Source: Priapulus caudatus
Taxonomy: Eukaryota; Priapulida; Priapulimorpha; Priapulimorphida; Priapulidae
DNA length: 48,883 nt
Assembly (NCBI RefSeq): GCF_000485595.1
Contig: NW_014577209.1
Coordinates: 221,750-270,632 of the forward strand
Reading direction: 5' to 3'
In this document: positions 11,607 to 24,855 of the stretch, piece after piece
Layout of the letters: each line of letters starts with the position of its first letter
How positions within the stretch are numbered: the first letter of the stretch is position 1
The notes under the pieces: generated by a model
Databases searched by the model: none
The model's input: the letters and a program-made list of their open reading frames with translations, nothing else
What the model was told of the DNA's origin: nothing
Translations under genes and position numbers: made by a program

Positions 11607-12680
11607 CGATAGATAGATATACGGAAATGGATAGATAGGAATAGTATGAGATAGTATAAGATAGATAGATAATCAGATTAATTTACTCGATAGATAGATG
11701 GATAGAATTTTTTTTAGATAGAAATTAGATTAAGATAGAAATTAGAATTAGATATATAGAATAGATAGATAGATAGACTAGATAGATAGACTAGATAGAT
11801 TAGATAGATAGATAGTATAGATCGATAGATATGATATACGGATGATAGATAGATAGATGATACGATGAGATAGATAGATATACAGATAATTAATCGATAG
11901 ATAGATGGTAGATAGATAGATAGTTATATAATATATATATAGTATATAGTAGATATAGATACTGATAGATGAGGTAGATAGATAGATAGATAGATAGATA
12001 AATATATATATATATATAGATTAGGATAGATAGAATAGATCAGTATAGAGTAGTATAGAGATGATAGATATATGGATGATAGACAGAATTGATGGATAGA
12101 TAGATAGATAGATAGATAGAGTAGATAGTGATACGATAGATAGATTAGATAGATAGATAGAATAGATAAGTAGTATAGATACGATAGATAGATAGATTAG
12201 ATAGATAGATAGTATAGATAGAATAGATAGGATAGATTATGATAGATAGATAGATAGATAGATAGATAAGATAGATAGAATAATAGATAGATAGATAGAT
12301 AGATAGTATAGTATTAATAGATAGATAGATAAGATTAGATAGATAGATAGATAGAGTAGATACGATAGATAAATAAGATAGAGTAGATGTAATTAGTCCG
12401 ATAGAATGATAGGAATAGATAGATAGATAGATATGATTAGATAGATAGATAGATAGATTAGATAATAATATGATGATAGATTAGATAGATAGACGACACG
12501 ATAGATAGATAGATAGATTATACGGATTGATAGATAGATAGACTGGAGTAGATAGATATGATTAGATAGATAGATAGATAGATAGGTAGGTAGGTAGGTA
12601 GTAGGTAGGTAGGTAGGTAGGTAGTTTAGGTAGATAGATAGATGATAGGATAGATAGATAGATAGATAGATAGGATAGAT

Positions 12681-12733
<53 letters not shown>

Positions 12734-12758
12734 AGATTTAGATAGAGTAGATTAGATG

Positions 12759-12792
<34 letters not shown>

Positions 12793-13362
12793 ATAGATAA
12801 TTAATCGATAGTAGCAATGGATAGACTAGATAGAGTAGATAGATAATTAATCAATAGATAGATGGCATAGATAGATAGATAGATAGATAATTAGATAATC
12901 TAATGCAAGTAGATAGTATGGATTAGATAGATAGATAGATAGATAATAATATGATAGATAGATAGAATAGATAGATAGATAGATAATAGATAAATTAATC
13001 AGAGAGATAGATGCGATGGATAGATTAGATAGAAATAGTATAGATGGAGATAGATAGATGAGATAGATAGATAGATAGATAGATAGTAGATAGATAGATA
13101 GATAGAGTAGTGATAGATAGATAGCGATAGATAGAATAGGAAGATAGATAGAATGGATAGATAGATAGATAGATATGATAGATATATAGGTAGGTATGTA
13201 GATAGAATATGATATAGATAGATAGATAGATAGAGATGATTAATGATAGATAGATCGGATAGATAGATAGAGTAGATAGATAGATAGTATAGAGTAGATA
13301 GATAGATAGATAGATAGATATGATAGATAGATAGATAGATATATAGGTAGGTATGTAGATAG
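11607..13362. repeat. 1.75-kb degenerate (GATA)n array with a (GGTA)n patch
   Basis: Continuous gata/taga units broken by frequent one-base gains and losses. A ggta patch lies at about 12585-12626 and related taggtaggtatg patches lie near 13189 and 13345. The error style suggests unpolished sequence, so the true length is uncertain. Confidence 0.9.
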
Positions 13363-13950
13363 ATATGGCTTCCTGGCGTTGCTAATCAGCCGCACGGTGG
13401 CCGCTGGGCCGATATAGGCGCGGCAATCGGCGATGCAACGTCAGCAGGCTCGTGTGCCTCCTACATTCTCTCTCCGGCGCGGCGCTATAATGAGACTCTC
13501 GTGTTGCATCCTAAACCTCAAACACCTCCAATACTATCCGTGAAGAGTCTCTACTCGAGCGCCGCGCGCGTGTTCGTGTGTCGTCGTCTCATTAATATGT
13601 CGTATTCCAGTTCATTAACCGCCGCCTGCGCACGATCTCTTTGCAGACGTCGGAGGCGAAAAAAACGACGCGATGACGTCATCCTGCCACGGAGCCGGGC
13701 CGACGTTGCCAACGCGCCAACTCGACCCTGTACAAAGCGAAGTCTTCCCTGCCGGATGTGTGCGGCAGTGAAATGGAGGTAAGGTGGCGTTTGAAGCATT
13801 TTGCGAGACGTCCGCGCGCGGCGCGTGACAGCGACTGAGATGTCTCACCCCATAGCAGCATTTTTTTTTTGTTATAGAAAACTGCTCATGTGGCAGAATC
13901 TCCGAGAGCGTATTATATGATATATATACTTATAATCATATATATATATC
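13363..13950. other. GC-rich segment with a possible exon and donor
   Basis: A CpG-rich block between the GATA array and copy B. A plus-strand frame from 13501 reaches a donor-like GGAG|GTAAGG at 13778/13779; an upstream gctataatgag resembles a core promoter. It leaves in phase 2, so it cannot join directly to the phase-0 exon at 16365. Unproven. Confidence 0.2.
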
Positions 13951-16052
13951 ACTGATTCCGCTAGAGACGGGAAGACGCGTAAATGTCTGCCTCAGACGAA
14001 CTCAGAACGGCGGAGATGCTTGTGTGCCGATATACATTGCCCCAGGAGTCCGCTTCAACAGTCTAGTACAGCCTATTAATTATATCAGAAACCGTGTAGC
14101 ACGGAAAGCCACATGTCGGTATCGTGTGGACGGTGGGAGTTGCAGATTATATTTACCCCGCTGTATCACGTGATACCGTCCGCAGATTTCCGTTGCGCCA
14201 TCTATTACACAATAAACGATGCCATCGCAGCGTAGCGGAAGCGGTTTGGATAACTTGGGTGTTCTTGGCTGGTCGCCGCTAACCGGTTCCAATATATCTG
14301 GTCAAAACGGCTTCAACTTCATTATTAGAACGTAACGCGCTGGCGGCTGAATGGAAAGCATTTCGACGTTTGTCATTGGTACGATAAAGTACTCATCCGT
14401 CATACGCCATGTTGGTATAGCGATAATTGTCTTTGAAGTCCTAAGTGATTTCACATCCAAGTTATTTCTTATTATTGTCGCCCACAATCACAGTGCAATT
14501 CGATTTCTAGATGTGTGTGTAAGAAACGGCGATTTTTGTTTCGATATTCACAGAATGGCTGTCTGTCGCGCGCACCCTGGTCGCGGATCCTCCAGGGAAC
14601 CGCGATTAGCCGCCAGACTGACATGCGGCGCTGGCCTCATGCAGGAGTAGCTGGGCGACCGTGAATACATGCGAAATCGTTAATTAAAAAAAAGCGGCAC
14701 ACTGTCGTTCGCTAAAACTTATCGAATTCCACGGCGACAAAGCTTCACCATAGTCGATATTCACTGTATGACGTTTCGCGAGTGATAAGCTCAACAATTA
14801 ACAAAGACAACCGTACCGAAAGCCCATCAATACCTAAAAATGCTATCATCGATCCAAACACGAATATATCCATTCGGCTATTTATTTTACGCCGCACCAA
14901 TCTGGTATTCGCTTGCCAACACTGCCACACACCGGCGCGTCGTACCTAACTAGATGAGATCTTCGTTTGATTATTGTCTCGCCCGTTATGCGTTCGTGAT
15001 GAAACGCAAGGTTGATGATGCAATCAGCCACCCTCGTTCATTGTTTGCCTCAGCGGTTATGATGCAGCCAGCGGGCTTGGCATGTCTGCGTCAAACCGTA
15101 TATGATTCAGACGTGTATACGGACCGCAGCGGCTGATTTGAATTATTCGCTCTCCGCAGTGAGGCATAGCGAGGAGGCGTATAATATGAGTACAGAGTAC
15201 AACGGCCCGTAGTAATGAGCTATAACGACGCAGCTGACGCCTTATGATTATCTGCAGCCTCGCCGCTCCACGCGATCATTTCCTGATTGCTTGCTCATCA
15301 TGAGCTCTGCAATATCTAGTCTATCCGATAAATATCTATATCTATAAAGGGAGAAGCGACGCCCTTACAGCGCGTATACTAATTGCCGCTGTCCCGGTGA
15401 CAATTAAGGCATATGTTGACTGCGCCGTTACTCAAGTTAATTACGAAGTGCGAGTAAACCTATAACAATTGTACGGTCTTCGTTATATATTGCTATGTTA
15501 AGGCTTATCACGATATTGCGTTAGAACAATTATTACAGTTCGCATATTCAGCAATTAATGAGCGCAGAATACTATCTATATAAACTATTCGTAATAGTAA
15601 TTGAATAGTAATGTAATTGCAATATAATCTATGTAGATAATCTATATCAGTAAGAAAGTAATAGTAATCAATGTAATCAGTAATATCAGTGAATGGGTAA
15701 TGGTAATGATTCATAGTAATGGTAATGGTAATCGTAATAGAAGAGTAATGGTAAATTCAGTCTCTATCAGTTAAATAGTGATGTAGTAATTGAGTAATTG
15801 TCCAAAGTAAATAAGAGGAATAGCGTAACTCAGTCATATAGGTATGTTGTAATATAAAAGCTAGCCACAATGAGTGAATGAAACACGCTGCGTTTAAATC
15901 CTCGCTGTAATACAGTACCGATATTAATACTAGTTTGTATCAGTAGCTAATATTATGCAGTAATTAATTTGATAGTATTGTGAGCTTTTGATCTCAACAG
16001 GGAGCTTGCTGATCTCAAAAGATACAATTACACACAGACGCAATGGTCAGAG

Positions 16053-16100
<48 letters not shown>

Positions 16101-16107
16101 AGAGAGA

Positions 16108-16168
<61 letters not shown>

Positions 16169-16202
16169 TGAGAGAGAAGAGAGAGAGAGGGAGGAGAGAG
16201 AA

Positions 16203-16259
<57 letters not shown>

Positions 16260-16260
16260 A
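13951..16260. repeat. Segmental duplication, copy B (indel-rich, suspect)
   Basis: Same order of sequence as 5398-7406 throughout, including the TAGTAA-type tail (about 15590-15850, badly scrambled) and an enlarged (GA)n run at 16045-16257. Mismatches are dominated by single-base insertions and deletions, unlike evolutionary divergence. Likely an unpolished read or uncollapsed haplotype. Confidence 0.85.
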
Positions 16261-16364
16261 GCAGCGAATTAATCTCGACCTTCCGAAGGAAATCTGTAGG
16301 CGCTCATGTGGCGTTTCCTTATTAGAAACCTCTATAACAACAGGTAATATATACTTTCTTTCAG

Positions 16365-17645
16365 CTGCCCGTGAGGTCGGTTTTCATCGACGGCAGACCA
16401 AGTAGAAACTACATCTGGCGAGCTTCCAGCATCGAGATTGATCAGAGCAACACGCATCCAAGCGTGCTCAACGGCCTCGATAGCGACGGCGATGAGGACT
16501 GCGAAGAGGACTGCGAGGCGGAGGGCGAGGAGGAGGGCGAGGAGGAGCGGGAGGAGGGCGGGGAGTATCTACGAGGGGCGGTCACCGACGAGGAGGCTGA
16601 GCCTGCAGACAGCACGCATCTTCTCGATCACCCCGACCGCGCGATACCTGGATCGCTCAGCGGGTCGCTAGGTCGGCCGAGGAACCGAGTGAAGCTGGGG
16701 ACCTCGGCGCTGAAGCCCCACCACGACTCCGGTTTCCCGGAGACGAGCAACAGCGAGGAGAGTCAGGAGGGGCAGGCGGGCGGCGGCCAGGAGGCCGGCG
16801 GGCAGCAGCCTCACAACGACGGCCGAGTGTCGAACAGAAACAGTCGGGCATCGTCGAGCAGCTGCGTGTGCAACAACAACGTGGAGTGTAGCTGCGGCGC
16901 CGGAGCGCCCAGCCACTACTCCACCTGCTCGAGTGGCGCGTCGACGCTCATGGCGCCCCCTGGCAACACGAACAACAATTCGACGATGCGCTCGCACGAC
17001 AACTCGACGATGAGGTCGTGCGACTCCAACGTGAGGTCGATGGCGTCCGTGCCGCTATCCGTGAAGTCCCGAGCAGAGCTGCTAGACTCGCTGCAGCTGG
17101 ACTCTGTCGGTAACAGAACTCACGACGACAACAGTGACGGCGATTACTCGCTCGTGCAGCGCCCTCTGGAGAACGTGCCGGAGGGCGAGTGCTTGGGCTT
17201 TGCGAGCGAATCGAACCGAGAGCCGATGCGACCTCGGCGGAGGTCGCGGTCAAGGTCGCCCGGAGGTCGGAAGAGTCGGGGCTCGCGTGGCAGCACGCGC
17301 GCACGCAATGCCGGCAAGCTTCCGGCGAACAGCTTCAAATCTGGTCACCATGACATCCCGCGACGCATGCCGGCCGAAGCGCCTGCAGCGTCACCTGGCG
17401 TCAATTACAAACGGTTGCATCCGGGACAGGAGTTAGTCGGGCTCGATTTGGACAGTGCGAATGACGTTAATAAATGTCCCGTAAACTATGAGCCCCACGG
17501 CGATGTTTTCGTGGGCACGGATCCATCTTTACCGGACTTTGCTGCTACGTCGGATCCTCTGTATGCAGAGTATGGACCCTTTCAGCAGGCGACGTCCAGC
17601 AGTGATGAACCGATCAGTAACCGGTCTAGTCGAGTCTACATATAG
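16365..17645 (+). CDS. Large 3'-terminal exon of an unrecognised gene: 426-residue low-complexity tail ending in a PDZ-type motif
   Basis: The frame is entered in phase 0 at CTG CCC GTG directly after a pyrimidine-rich acceptor (atatactttctttcag) and runs to TAG. Its base composition (GC-rich, codon-like) contrasts sharply with its flanks. Visible in order: a start reading LPVRSVFIDGRPSRNYIW followed by RASS (a basic-directed kinase-like site); an acidic Glu/Asp run at about residues 44-68; a Ser/Gly/Gln/Asn-rich stretch with a small Cys cluster (CVCNNNVECSCG) near 165-180; two STMRS repeats near 205-220; an Arg/Ser-rich basic block (RPRRRSRSRSPGGRKSRGS) near 290; and a C-terminus SSRVYI. The last residues fit a class II PDZ ligand (hydrophobic-X-hydrophobic). 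There is no membrane segment or enzyme fold. I infer a disordered cytoplasmic tail of a membrane protein or scaffold partner, but I do not recognise the family. Upstream exons are not identified; the sequence before it is the suspect copy B region. Confidence 0.8.
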   Translation: MPVRSVFIDGRPSRNYIWRASSIEIDQSNTHPSVLNGLDSDGDEDCEEDCEAEGEEEGEEEREEGGEYLRGAVTDEEAEPADSTHLLDHPDRAIPGSLSGSLGRPRNRVKLGTSALKPHHDSGFPETSNSEESQEGQAGGGQEAGGQQPHNDGRVSNRNSRASSSSCVCNNNVECSCGAGAPSHYSTCSSGASTLMAPPGNTNNNSTMRSHDNSTMRSCDSNVRSMASVPLSVKSRAELLDSLQLDSVGNRTHDDNSDGDYSLVQRPLENVPEGECLGFASESNREPMRPRRRSRSRSPGGRKSRGSRGSTRARNAGKLPANSFKSGHHDIPRRMPAEAPAASPGVNYKRLHPGQELVGLDLDSANDVNKCPVNYEPHGDVFVGTDPSLPDFAATSDPLYAEYGPFQQATSSSDEPISNRSSRVYI

Positions 17646-18001
17646 TGATGCAGATTTAGTAGGCGCACTGGTAGGTAACGCACGAGAGTAAGCATGGAGA
17701 GAGAATCGCATCGTGTTATTCGTAAATAGAATAGAAACAACTGTGAGGTTATTTTGTCAAAGTTTCCATATTTTTGTAAAAAAGGACTAGTGTGAAATTC
17801 CAGAGATATATTGAATCAAGAATCCATAATAGAAAATCTTAGATTGCATGTTTTCGCAAACAATGCTGCTGATACGAATTAAATTTTTATAATGTGTGAT
17901 ATTTTATTCGGATTCCCGTATACGCGAGGGACAAAGAGAAACGTCTAGAAGTAATTAGGATGCAATTCACGCATTCCCACTAATGTTTATTATTTAATAA
18001 A
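17646..18001 (+). other. Candidate 3'UTR of the 16365-17645 gene, ending at AATAAA
   Basis: AT-rich sequence after the TAG with no coding signal. The sequence tatttAATAAAgg at 17996-18001 is a canonical poly(A) signal about 350 nt after the stop. The 3' end is inferred from this hexamer only. Confidence 0.45.
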
Positions 18002-19924
18002 GGCCGGGTAATCAGGTTACTCATAGAATTTTGAAAATCTCTCAACCAAAATCATGCAAAAATCAATTCTCCTGCGTAAGAAAACTTTCATGTCCAGGTT
18101 TTACTATGTGTAACTACTAACGTCATTTGCTTTGTGTCTGGTCAGGAGCGACATTTCTGACGGAACCGTAGTTCTTTACATTAAATTAACATAAATCCTT
18201 GAAATGAAACATTAACTTAAATCTGATTTAATCCCGTAATAGATTTCCACTAATTCTACATAAAATTGGACGTGCTGAATTGAAGCGTTTCCGTCGAACC
18301 TTTGTGAGTTATTTCGCTTAGTTCTGAGTGATCAATTCGATCGTCATTAAAATTCCAGGATATATTCTGCTTTAATGCACGACAACGTTGTAGGGACGTT
18401 TCACTGATTGAACGTGTCACACAATTGGGCTTTTGTTCGCTAACACTTTGCAATTTATAACCGCAGCAATAATGTTTAGCAATAGCGAGAGTGAAGTGTA
18501 ATTTAATGAACGTTGCTGCACGCACCTCATCAACGATTTTAAAGTGATTACGTCACCGTAAATAGTAAAAGTAAAAAAAATCATGTCCACTTTTTCACAA
18601 AATGTAAGTGATTCTGTTCACCTTTAATGGTTAAATTGCTGCATTATACTTCCTATTTTCTTATTCCGTTCGATGTGAACAAACACTCGTGACTCACACA
18701 TAGCCCATATAGTAAGCATTTAATGTCGTGATCAATATATCAAATTGGCCAGTTTTTTTATATTTTTAACTAGTTGAGAAACAATCTTATCAGGCAAAAA
18801 TTTGAGGATACATTTAGTCCCGTTCCTACTTACTTTTCATGTAAATAATTGCAACAAAATTTTTAATATACACCATTATGATAGAAAATTCGTGACGTAT
18901 AATCAATTTATAAGAATGAATGATGTCCGCGAGATATTCGGCAAGTCCATACTAATCAGCATCATAATAATTTTATGTATATCGAAGCATCAAAGTTTAT
19001 ATTAGACGATCTAAATATTTATTGCTCTCAACGTGAAAAATTCCCCGACATTAAAACTTGCCCGCCTAAGCAGGGTGACAACTTTTACAGGCCTCTGTGA
19101 AAGCCCCGCAGGCAATGTACTAAGCAGGGCTGTTGTATATCCAGTTATATTGGTATACCCTATCTCCCTACTTTTCCAAAAAATCAAATCGTGGTCGAAA
19201 CCATGATGCTGGCCGTCATAATGCGAGGCACAGAAAACTGTGTTGTGTAAAAATGAGCCTGCTTAGAAAGAATACACACCATCCATTATGAGTCATTGTT
19301 GCCATGTTTATACACCGCTAAAGCGATAATAGATATATATGCTGATGTCGACGAATTTAGTCCTGCTACGACTACATAAATATATATGGTAAATCATTAC
19401 TATTTACATAGGATAAGGATTATTGAAAGCAGCATGCGTTATCGCATTTGCCCGCAGCAGTTTTCTAAATAGTCGCCAGCCAGAATGGGTGCTTTATTCT
19501 GCATTGTCACTGTTTATAGAGAGCTTCGATACCATTACTTAAACAGAAATAATTAAACGTGGTAAACTGCGGAAACAACCAACGTCTTCACATGTTAACA
19601 ACATAATGACGGTTGTTAGCCATGATTTGCCTTATTACAATAAATGGCGTTTAACACGCCCGCGAGAGCAGGCCTACTTGTTCACCAATTCACACCCAGC
19701 TGCTCTCGCTACTGTAATTCTAGTTGAGAGCCACGTGAAGGGCTTACGAACACGACTCTTGATTTAAACTAACCTCATCCAGCAAACCGGATTCAGTTCA
19801 GCTCATTTACAATTATTATGTTTCTCACCAGCTGCCTGGTTTCCCACCAAAGTGGGGTTTTTCGAGATAAACTAACGCGCTTGATAAACGCGATTGAATA
19901 ACGCGCGGCATTATACACGAAACA
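18002..19924. other. Intergenic AT-rich DNA, nothing recognised
   Basis: No coding signal, tRNA, or repeat with recognisable ends was found on either strand. Confidence 0.4.
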
Positions 19925-20027
19925 CACAGCGCGCGCACACACACACACGCACGCACGCACACATACACACGCGCGCGCGCGCGCGTACACACACACGAGC
20001 GCGCGCGCACACACACACACACACACA

Positions 20028-20062
<35 letters not shown>

Positions 20063-20100
20063 GCGCGCGCGCACACACACACGCACACACGCATGCAAAA
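19925..20100. repeat. (CA)n/(CG)n alternating tract
   Basis: Blocks of acacac alternate with gcgcgcgc, a strong Z-DNA-prone arrangement. Its right edge is the start of the duplicated 1607-bp unit. Confidence 0.9.
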
Positions 20101-21677
20101 ATACTTCCCGCAAAAACCGTAACTCTTCTAGCGGAACTGCCGGCTGTTTACATGGGTGAGCCAACAATCGAGTGCATTGTTTTTGTTTAATTGCTTGTTC
20201 ATTAGTTGTTTTTTGCTTAATTATAATTAGTTGTAAATTGCTTTGATGTGAACGCTAAAAAACGCAATTTAGACCAAGAAACGATCCTTTCTAGAAAAGA
20301 AATCAATATCAGTAAGGTTTAGGAACACTAGCTAATAAAATCAACAAGAACCCCCAATAAAACCCGCTTAAGGGTCCTTGTCATATTTACGACCTTTTGG
20401 GCTTTGTCTTTTCAGACGACATCTACTAACATGCAACAGGCCAGTAGGATCTGAACGCAATGAACTCCAAGCGGCACATCGTGTGGGCTGTCCTCTCTTG
20501 CCCTGCATGGGCATGCAGTAAACTTGTAGCGCTGTTTGGTGGCAAAGAAACGAGCGAGAGAAACATTTCGTCATTCTACGGTGTCTAGCAACAATGCATC
20601 GGTTACCCCAATGGTTCCTTTTAGGAAACTACCGCGAATTTCCGATCTTGAAGTATTACAATATTGATCAACAGTTTGGAATTATTGCCTACTATACGTT
20701 TAAACAGACCACACAGAACAGCGCCCGGCATATTAAAAGTCGGCATATTATTCATTTTCAGATTGTACAGTATGATGATGTTATGTGAAATAAGGAAGGT
20801 GGCAACACCTGTGGTATAGGAATCTAACGAGCCCCATTTAGAGCGCTTCCACAACCTTCACGAGTTTCGCCCTGCAGCTATAATTGTTACCAGTATGGCA
20901 GTATCAGTTCATTCGCTCGTAGTCTCTGCGACTAACATTTCACTTACCACCCGCTTTAAATTGATGGGAACTGATTAGCTGCTGCCACCTGTTGGAAAGA
21001 AGATATCACATGTATCTAGAGCTAGATTGGACCCCGGCTGTGGTCACAATAGCCTGTGTGCCACATCAACCGCATGACTCTTGATGTAGCTATGGGGAGT
21101 CGTGGTGTCTGTAATCGATATCAGCTGCTGATAACTAAATGGTAAATATTGAAATCTTCTGCTGACTGGAAGCCTGATATGGCTGCGAGACTAAAACAGT
21201 CTTGTGTGACATGACCGTTCCTTAGAGCTAGCAGCTGCGTGAAACTAACCGCGTCATCAGCTACAGTTTAATAGTCAACTTTTCCGACTGCATATGATTC
21301 GGAGTGTCAAAATATAGTGTCATGACATGATCACTGTTTTACCGCCTGAGCACATTCAAGAAGTACATAAAATAAAAAGAATATGCGACAATTAGCGTAA
21401 AAATTGTATGGAAAAGTTGAAAACTACCTTTAAATAGGATTATATGATTAGAAAAAACTCCCCTGTCTCTAATAGAAATTTCAACGTTATTTAAAACAAT
21501 TTTACGCAAATTTGTGCAGATTCTCTAAATCTATGGTCCAGTCTTAGACTGTGTAACTTCTATTTGACCACAACGGTATGGAATCAGTACAAGGGTATGC
21601 AATCAGACTGGAACGGCCATAGAAGGCGCGAACAGACGTCTTCCATGCTACATCTCTAACAACATCCATACCACACT
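20071..21677. repeat. 1607-bp tandem duplication, copy 1
   Basis: Begins in the acacacgcacacacgcatgc tract and ends at catccataccacact. The same sequence restarts at once at about 21678. A minus-strand frame of 68 codons (20368-20574) and a plus-strand frame of 64 codons (20594-20788) are kept open in both copies, but at this identity that says little. No domain recognised. Confidence 0.92.
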
Positions 21678-23283
21678 ACACACACACACGCACACACGCA
21701 TGCAAAAATACTTCCCGCAAAAACCGTAACTCTTCTAGCGGAACTGCCGGCTGTTTACATGGGTGAGCCAACAATCGAGTGCATTGTTTTTGTTTAATTG
21801 CTTGTTCATTAGTTGTTTTTTGCTTAATTATAATTAGTTGTAAATTGCTTTGATGTGAACGCTAAAAAACGCAATTTAGACCAAGAAACGATCCTTTCTA
21901 GAAAAGAAATCAATATCAGTAAGGTTTAGGAACACTAGCTAATAAAATCAACAAGAACCCCCAATAAAACCCGCTTAAGGGTCCTTGTCATATTTACGAC
22001 CTTTTGGGCTTTGTCTTTTCAGACGATATCTACTAACATGCAACAGGCCAGTAGGATCTGAACGCAATGAACTCCAAGCGGCACATCGTGTGGGCTGTCC
22101 TCTCTTGCCCTGCATGGGCATGCAGTAAACTTGTAGCGCTGTTTGGTGGCAAAGAAACGAGCGAGAGAAACATGTCGACATTCTACGGTGTCTAGCAACA
22201 ATGCATCGGTTACCCCAATGGTTCCTTTTTGGAAACTACCGCGAATTTCCGATTTTGAAGTATTCCAATATTGATCAACAGTTTGGAATTATTGCCTACT
22301 ATAGGTTTAAACAGACCACACAGAACAGCGCCCGGCATATTAAAAGTCGGCATATTATTCATTTTCAGAGTGTACAGTATGATGATGTTATGTGAAATAA
22401 GGAAGGTGGCAACACCTGTGGTATAGGAATCTAACGAACCCCATTTAGAGCGCTTCCACAACCTTCACGAGTTTCGCCCTGCAGCTATATTTGTTACCAG
22501 TATGGCAGTATCAGTTCATTCGCTCGTAGTCTCTGTGACTAACATTTCACTTCCCACCCGCGTTAAATTGATGGGAACTGATTAGCTGCTGCCACCTGTT
22601 GGAAAGAAGATATCACATGTATCTAGAGCTAGATTGGACCCCGGCTGTGGTCACAATAGCCTGTGTGCCACATCAACCGCATGACTCTTGATGTAGCTAT
22701 GGGGAGTCGTGGTGTCTGTAATCGATATCAGCTGCTGATAACTAAATGGTAAATATTGAAATCTTCTGCTGACTGGAAGCCTGATATGGCTGCGAGACTA
22801 AAACAGTCTTGTGTGACATGACCGTTCCTTAGAGCTAGCAGCTGCGTGAAACTAACCGCGTCATCAGCTACAGTTTAATAGTCAACTTTTCCGACTGCAT
22901 ATGATTCGGAGTGTCAAAATATAGTGTCATGACATGATCACTGTTTTACCGCCTGAGCACATTCAAGAAGTATATAAAATAAAAAGAATATGCGACAATT
23001 AGCGTAAAAATTGTATGGAAAAGTTGAAAACTACCTTTAAATAGGATTATATGATTGGAAAATATCCCCTGTCTCTAATAGAAATTTCAACGTTATTTAA
23101 AACAATTTTACGCGAATTTGTGCAGATTCTCTAAATCTATGGTCCAGTCGTAGACTGTGTAACTTCTATTTGACCACAACGGTATGGAATCAGTACAAGG
23201 GTATGCAATCAGACTGGAACGGCCATAGAAGGCGCGAACAGACGTCTTCCATGCTACATCTCTAACAACATCCATACCACACT
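21678..23283. repeat. 1607-bp tandem duplication, copy 2
   Basis: Matches copy 1 with about 20 differences that I can see (roughly 99% identity), mostly substitutions. After ccacact the sequence becomes unique (caaatgcgagctcg). Confidence 0.92.
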
Positions 23284-24855
23284 CAAATGCGAGCTCGTAA
23301 AAGCCACGTTCTGACAATACAAATTTTGCCGTATTTAACACTGAACAGTAGCCGACTGCAAAACCAAACGTGAAAAACTCCCAGTTAACCGCCTAGTTAC
23401 GGCAACGTTCCTGTAATTAAAAAATACTCCTCCATCTTTGCCATGCTACCGTCATGACCTTGTTTCAGTGATTGCACGTATGTTAGTAGTTGGTTTCAGC
23501 TATCGACACCATGCAATCGGCCAATTTAAATGTCGTACTATTACTACTTATAGTGAGAGTAGTGAAAAAACACTTGTAATAAATTTCCCAGCAAACGTTG
23601 CCAACCCCGTGAACTCCTTATAATTGCGGAAATAACACTAAATCTATGAGACCGCAGTCAGTATTGTATACAGGCATGGGGATGCGACAGTAGTTATCCG
23701 GTGACTGGCCACAGATGAGTAATTAAGGGCCAGGTTTATGTCAAGTATTCTTAGCACAGATTGTCGTTGTTACATTACAGAATCCCAGATAGACGTATAT
23801 GCCACACCGGTTTTTAATAAAGATCCACGGCTTCATCTGTGATACTGCCGATAAAACACAAACCGTCACCATAGTAACTAGCAAACTACATCACCTCCAT
23901 GCTTAGAACACACACGTATGCCCTTTTAGTTATTTGTTTTTATTAGGATACATTCGTTCTAAACAGTATTATCATGTTTCTCCCACATATCCCAACTGTA
24001 CTCTGCTGCGTGTCAGAGATAATATACACCCTACATGCCAACAACATTCATCCATCACAGATTTCTACCTACAGCCTGGTCTATGAGGTGCCAATCACCA
24101 CACTACATGGGAAATAGATGAAACACATCAGACACAATATATTTATCCTTGTATATACTAACTAGTACAGTATATAATATATTGCTATTTGTTAATTGTA
24201 CAGATCGATTTTGTAGTTTGATGTATTTTTATTGAGTGCAACGGATGGATAGACTGGAAGTAAATTGGTGCAAATAAAAGAAACCACACAGTAATAGTTC
24301 CTGTTTGCTATTTATTTGAAATGTTGTTTTCAGCGACCGTCCCCACATTTACAGCAAACAAATTACAAACAGAACAAAAAAGCATTCGAAAACAGGATGA
24401 CGTATAAGTGAGAAAATATAGTGATCTTGTCCTATGTAGTCACTTTCAGAGAAGGGCACAACATTAACCATTCGTGGTGCACTGGGTGTATATTTATTTT
24501 AATGTTAAATGGCAAAGTATGATTTTTAAGCCAATCGCTCATTATATGCACCCAATGTTCAGTTTAAGCTGACAATCATTAATTTGCTTACCCTAATTTA
24601 CTGAATCCCAATAGCAATGGCCACTGGTCATAGCTACTACCAATGATCAACACAATACAACAAGTACAGACCTTTCTAGAACCATCTTAGGAAATATGTT
24701 ATTGTACTATTTATGCATGTTACATAATGATATACCGCAAGTGGCATTACCTTTGTTTCCCCACCAATGACGCTTCAAGCATGGAAAAATTCTCAGCCAA
24801 AACATATAAACCTATCTTTAAAAAAAACTACCAAGTGTTACATGCCAACAGCGTC
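23284..24855. other. Intergenic DNA, nothing firm recognised
   Basis: AT-rich. Contains an AATAAA on the plus strand near 24274 and its reverse complement near 24310, which could mark the meeting of two transcript ends, but no exon supports this. Confidence 0.35.

Noticed and set aside
11035-11638. Open frames through the gap
   Set aside because: Made of TG repeats and N; not interpretable.
13501-13779. Exon directly upstream of the 16365 exon
   Set aside because: It would leave in phase 2, but the 16365 exon needs phase 0; joining gives an early stop.
20368-20788. Small genes in the 1607-bp duplicated unit
   Set aside because: Their frames are kept in both copies, but at about 99% identity this is expected by chance; no domain or splice context.
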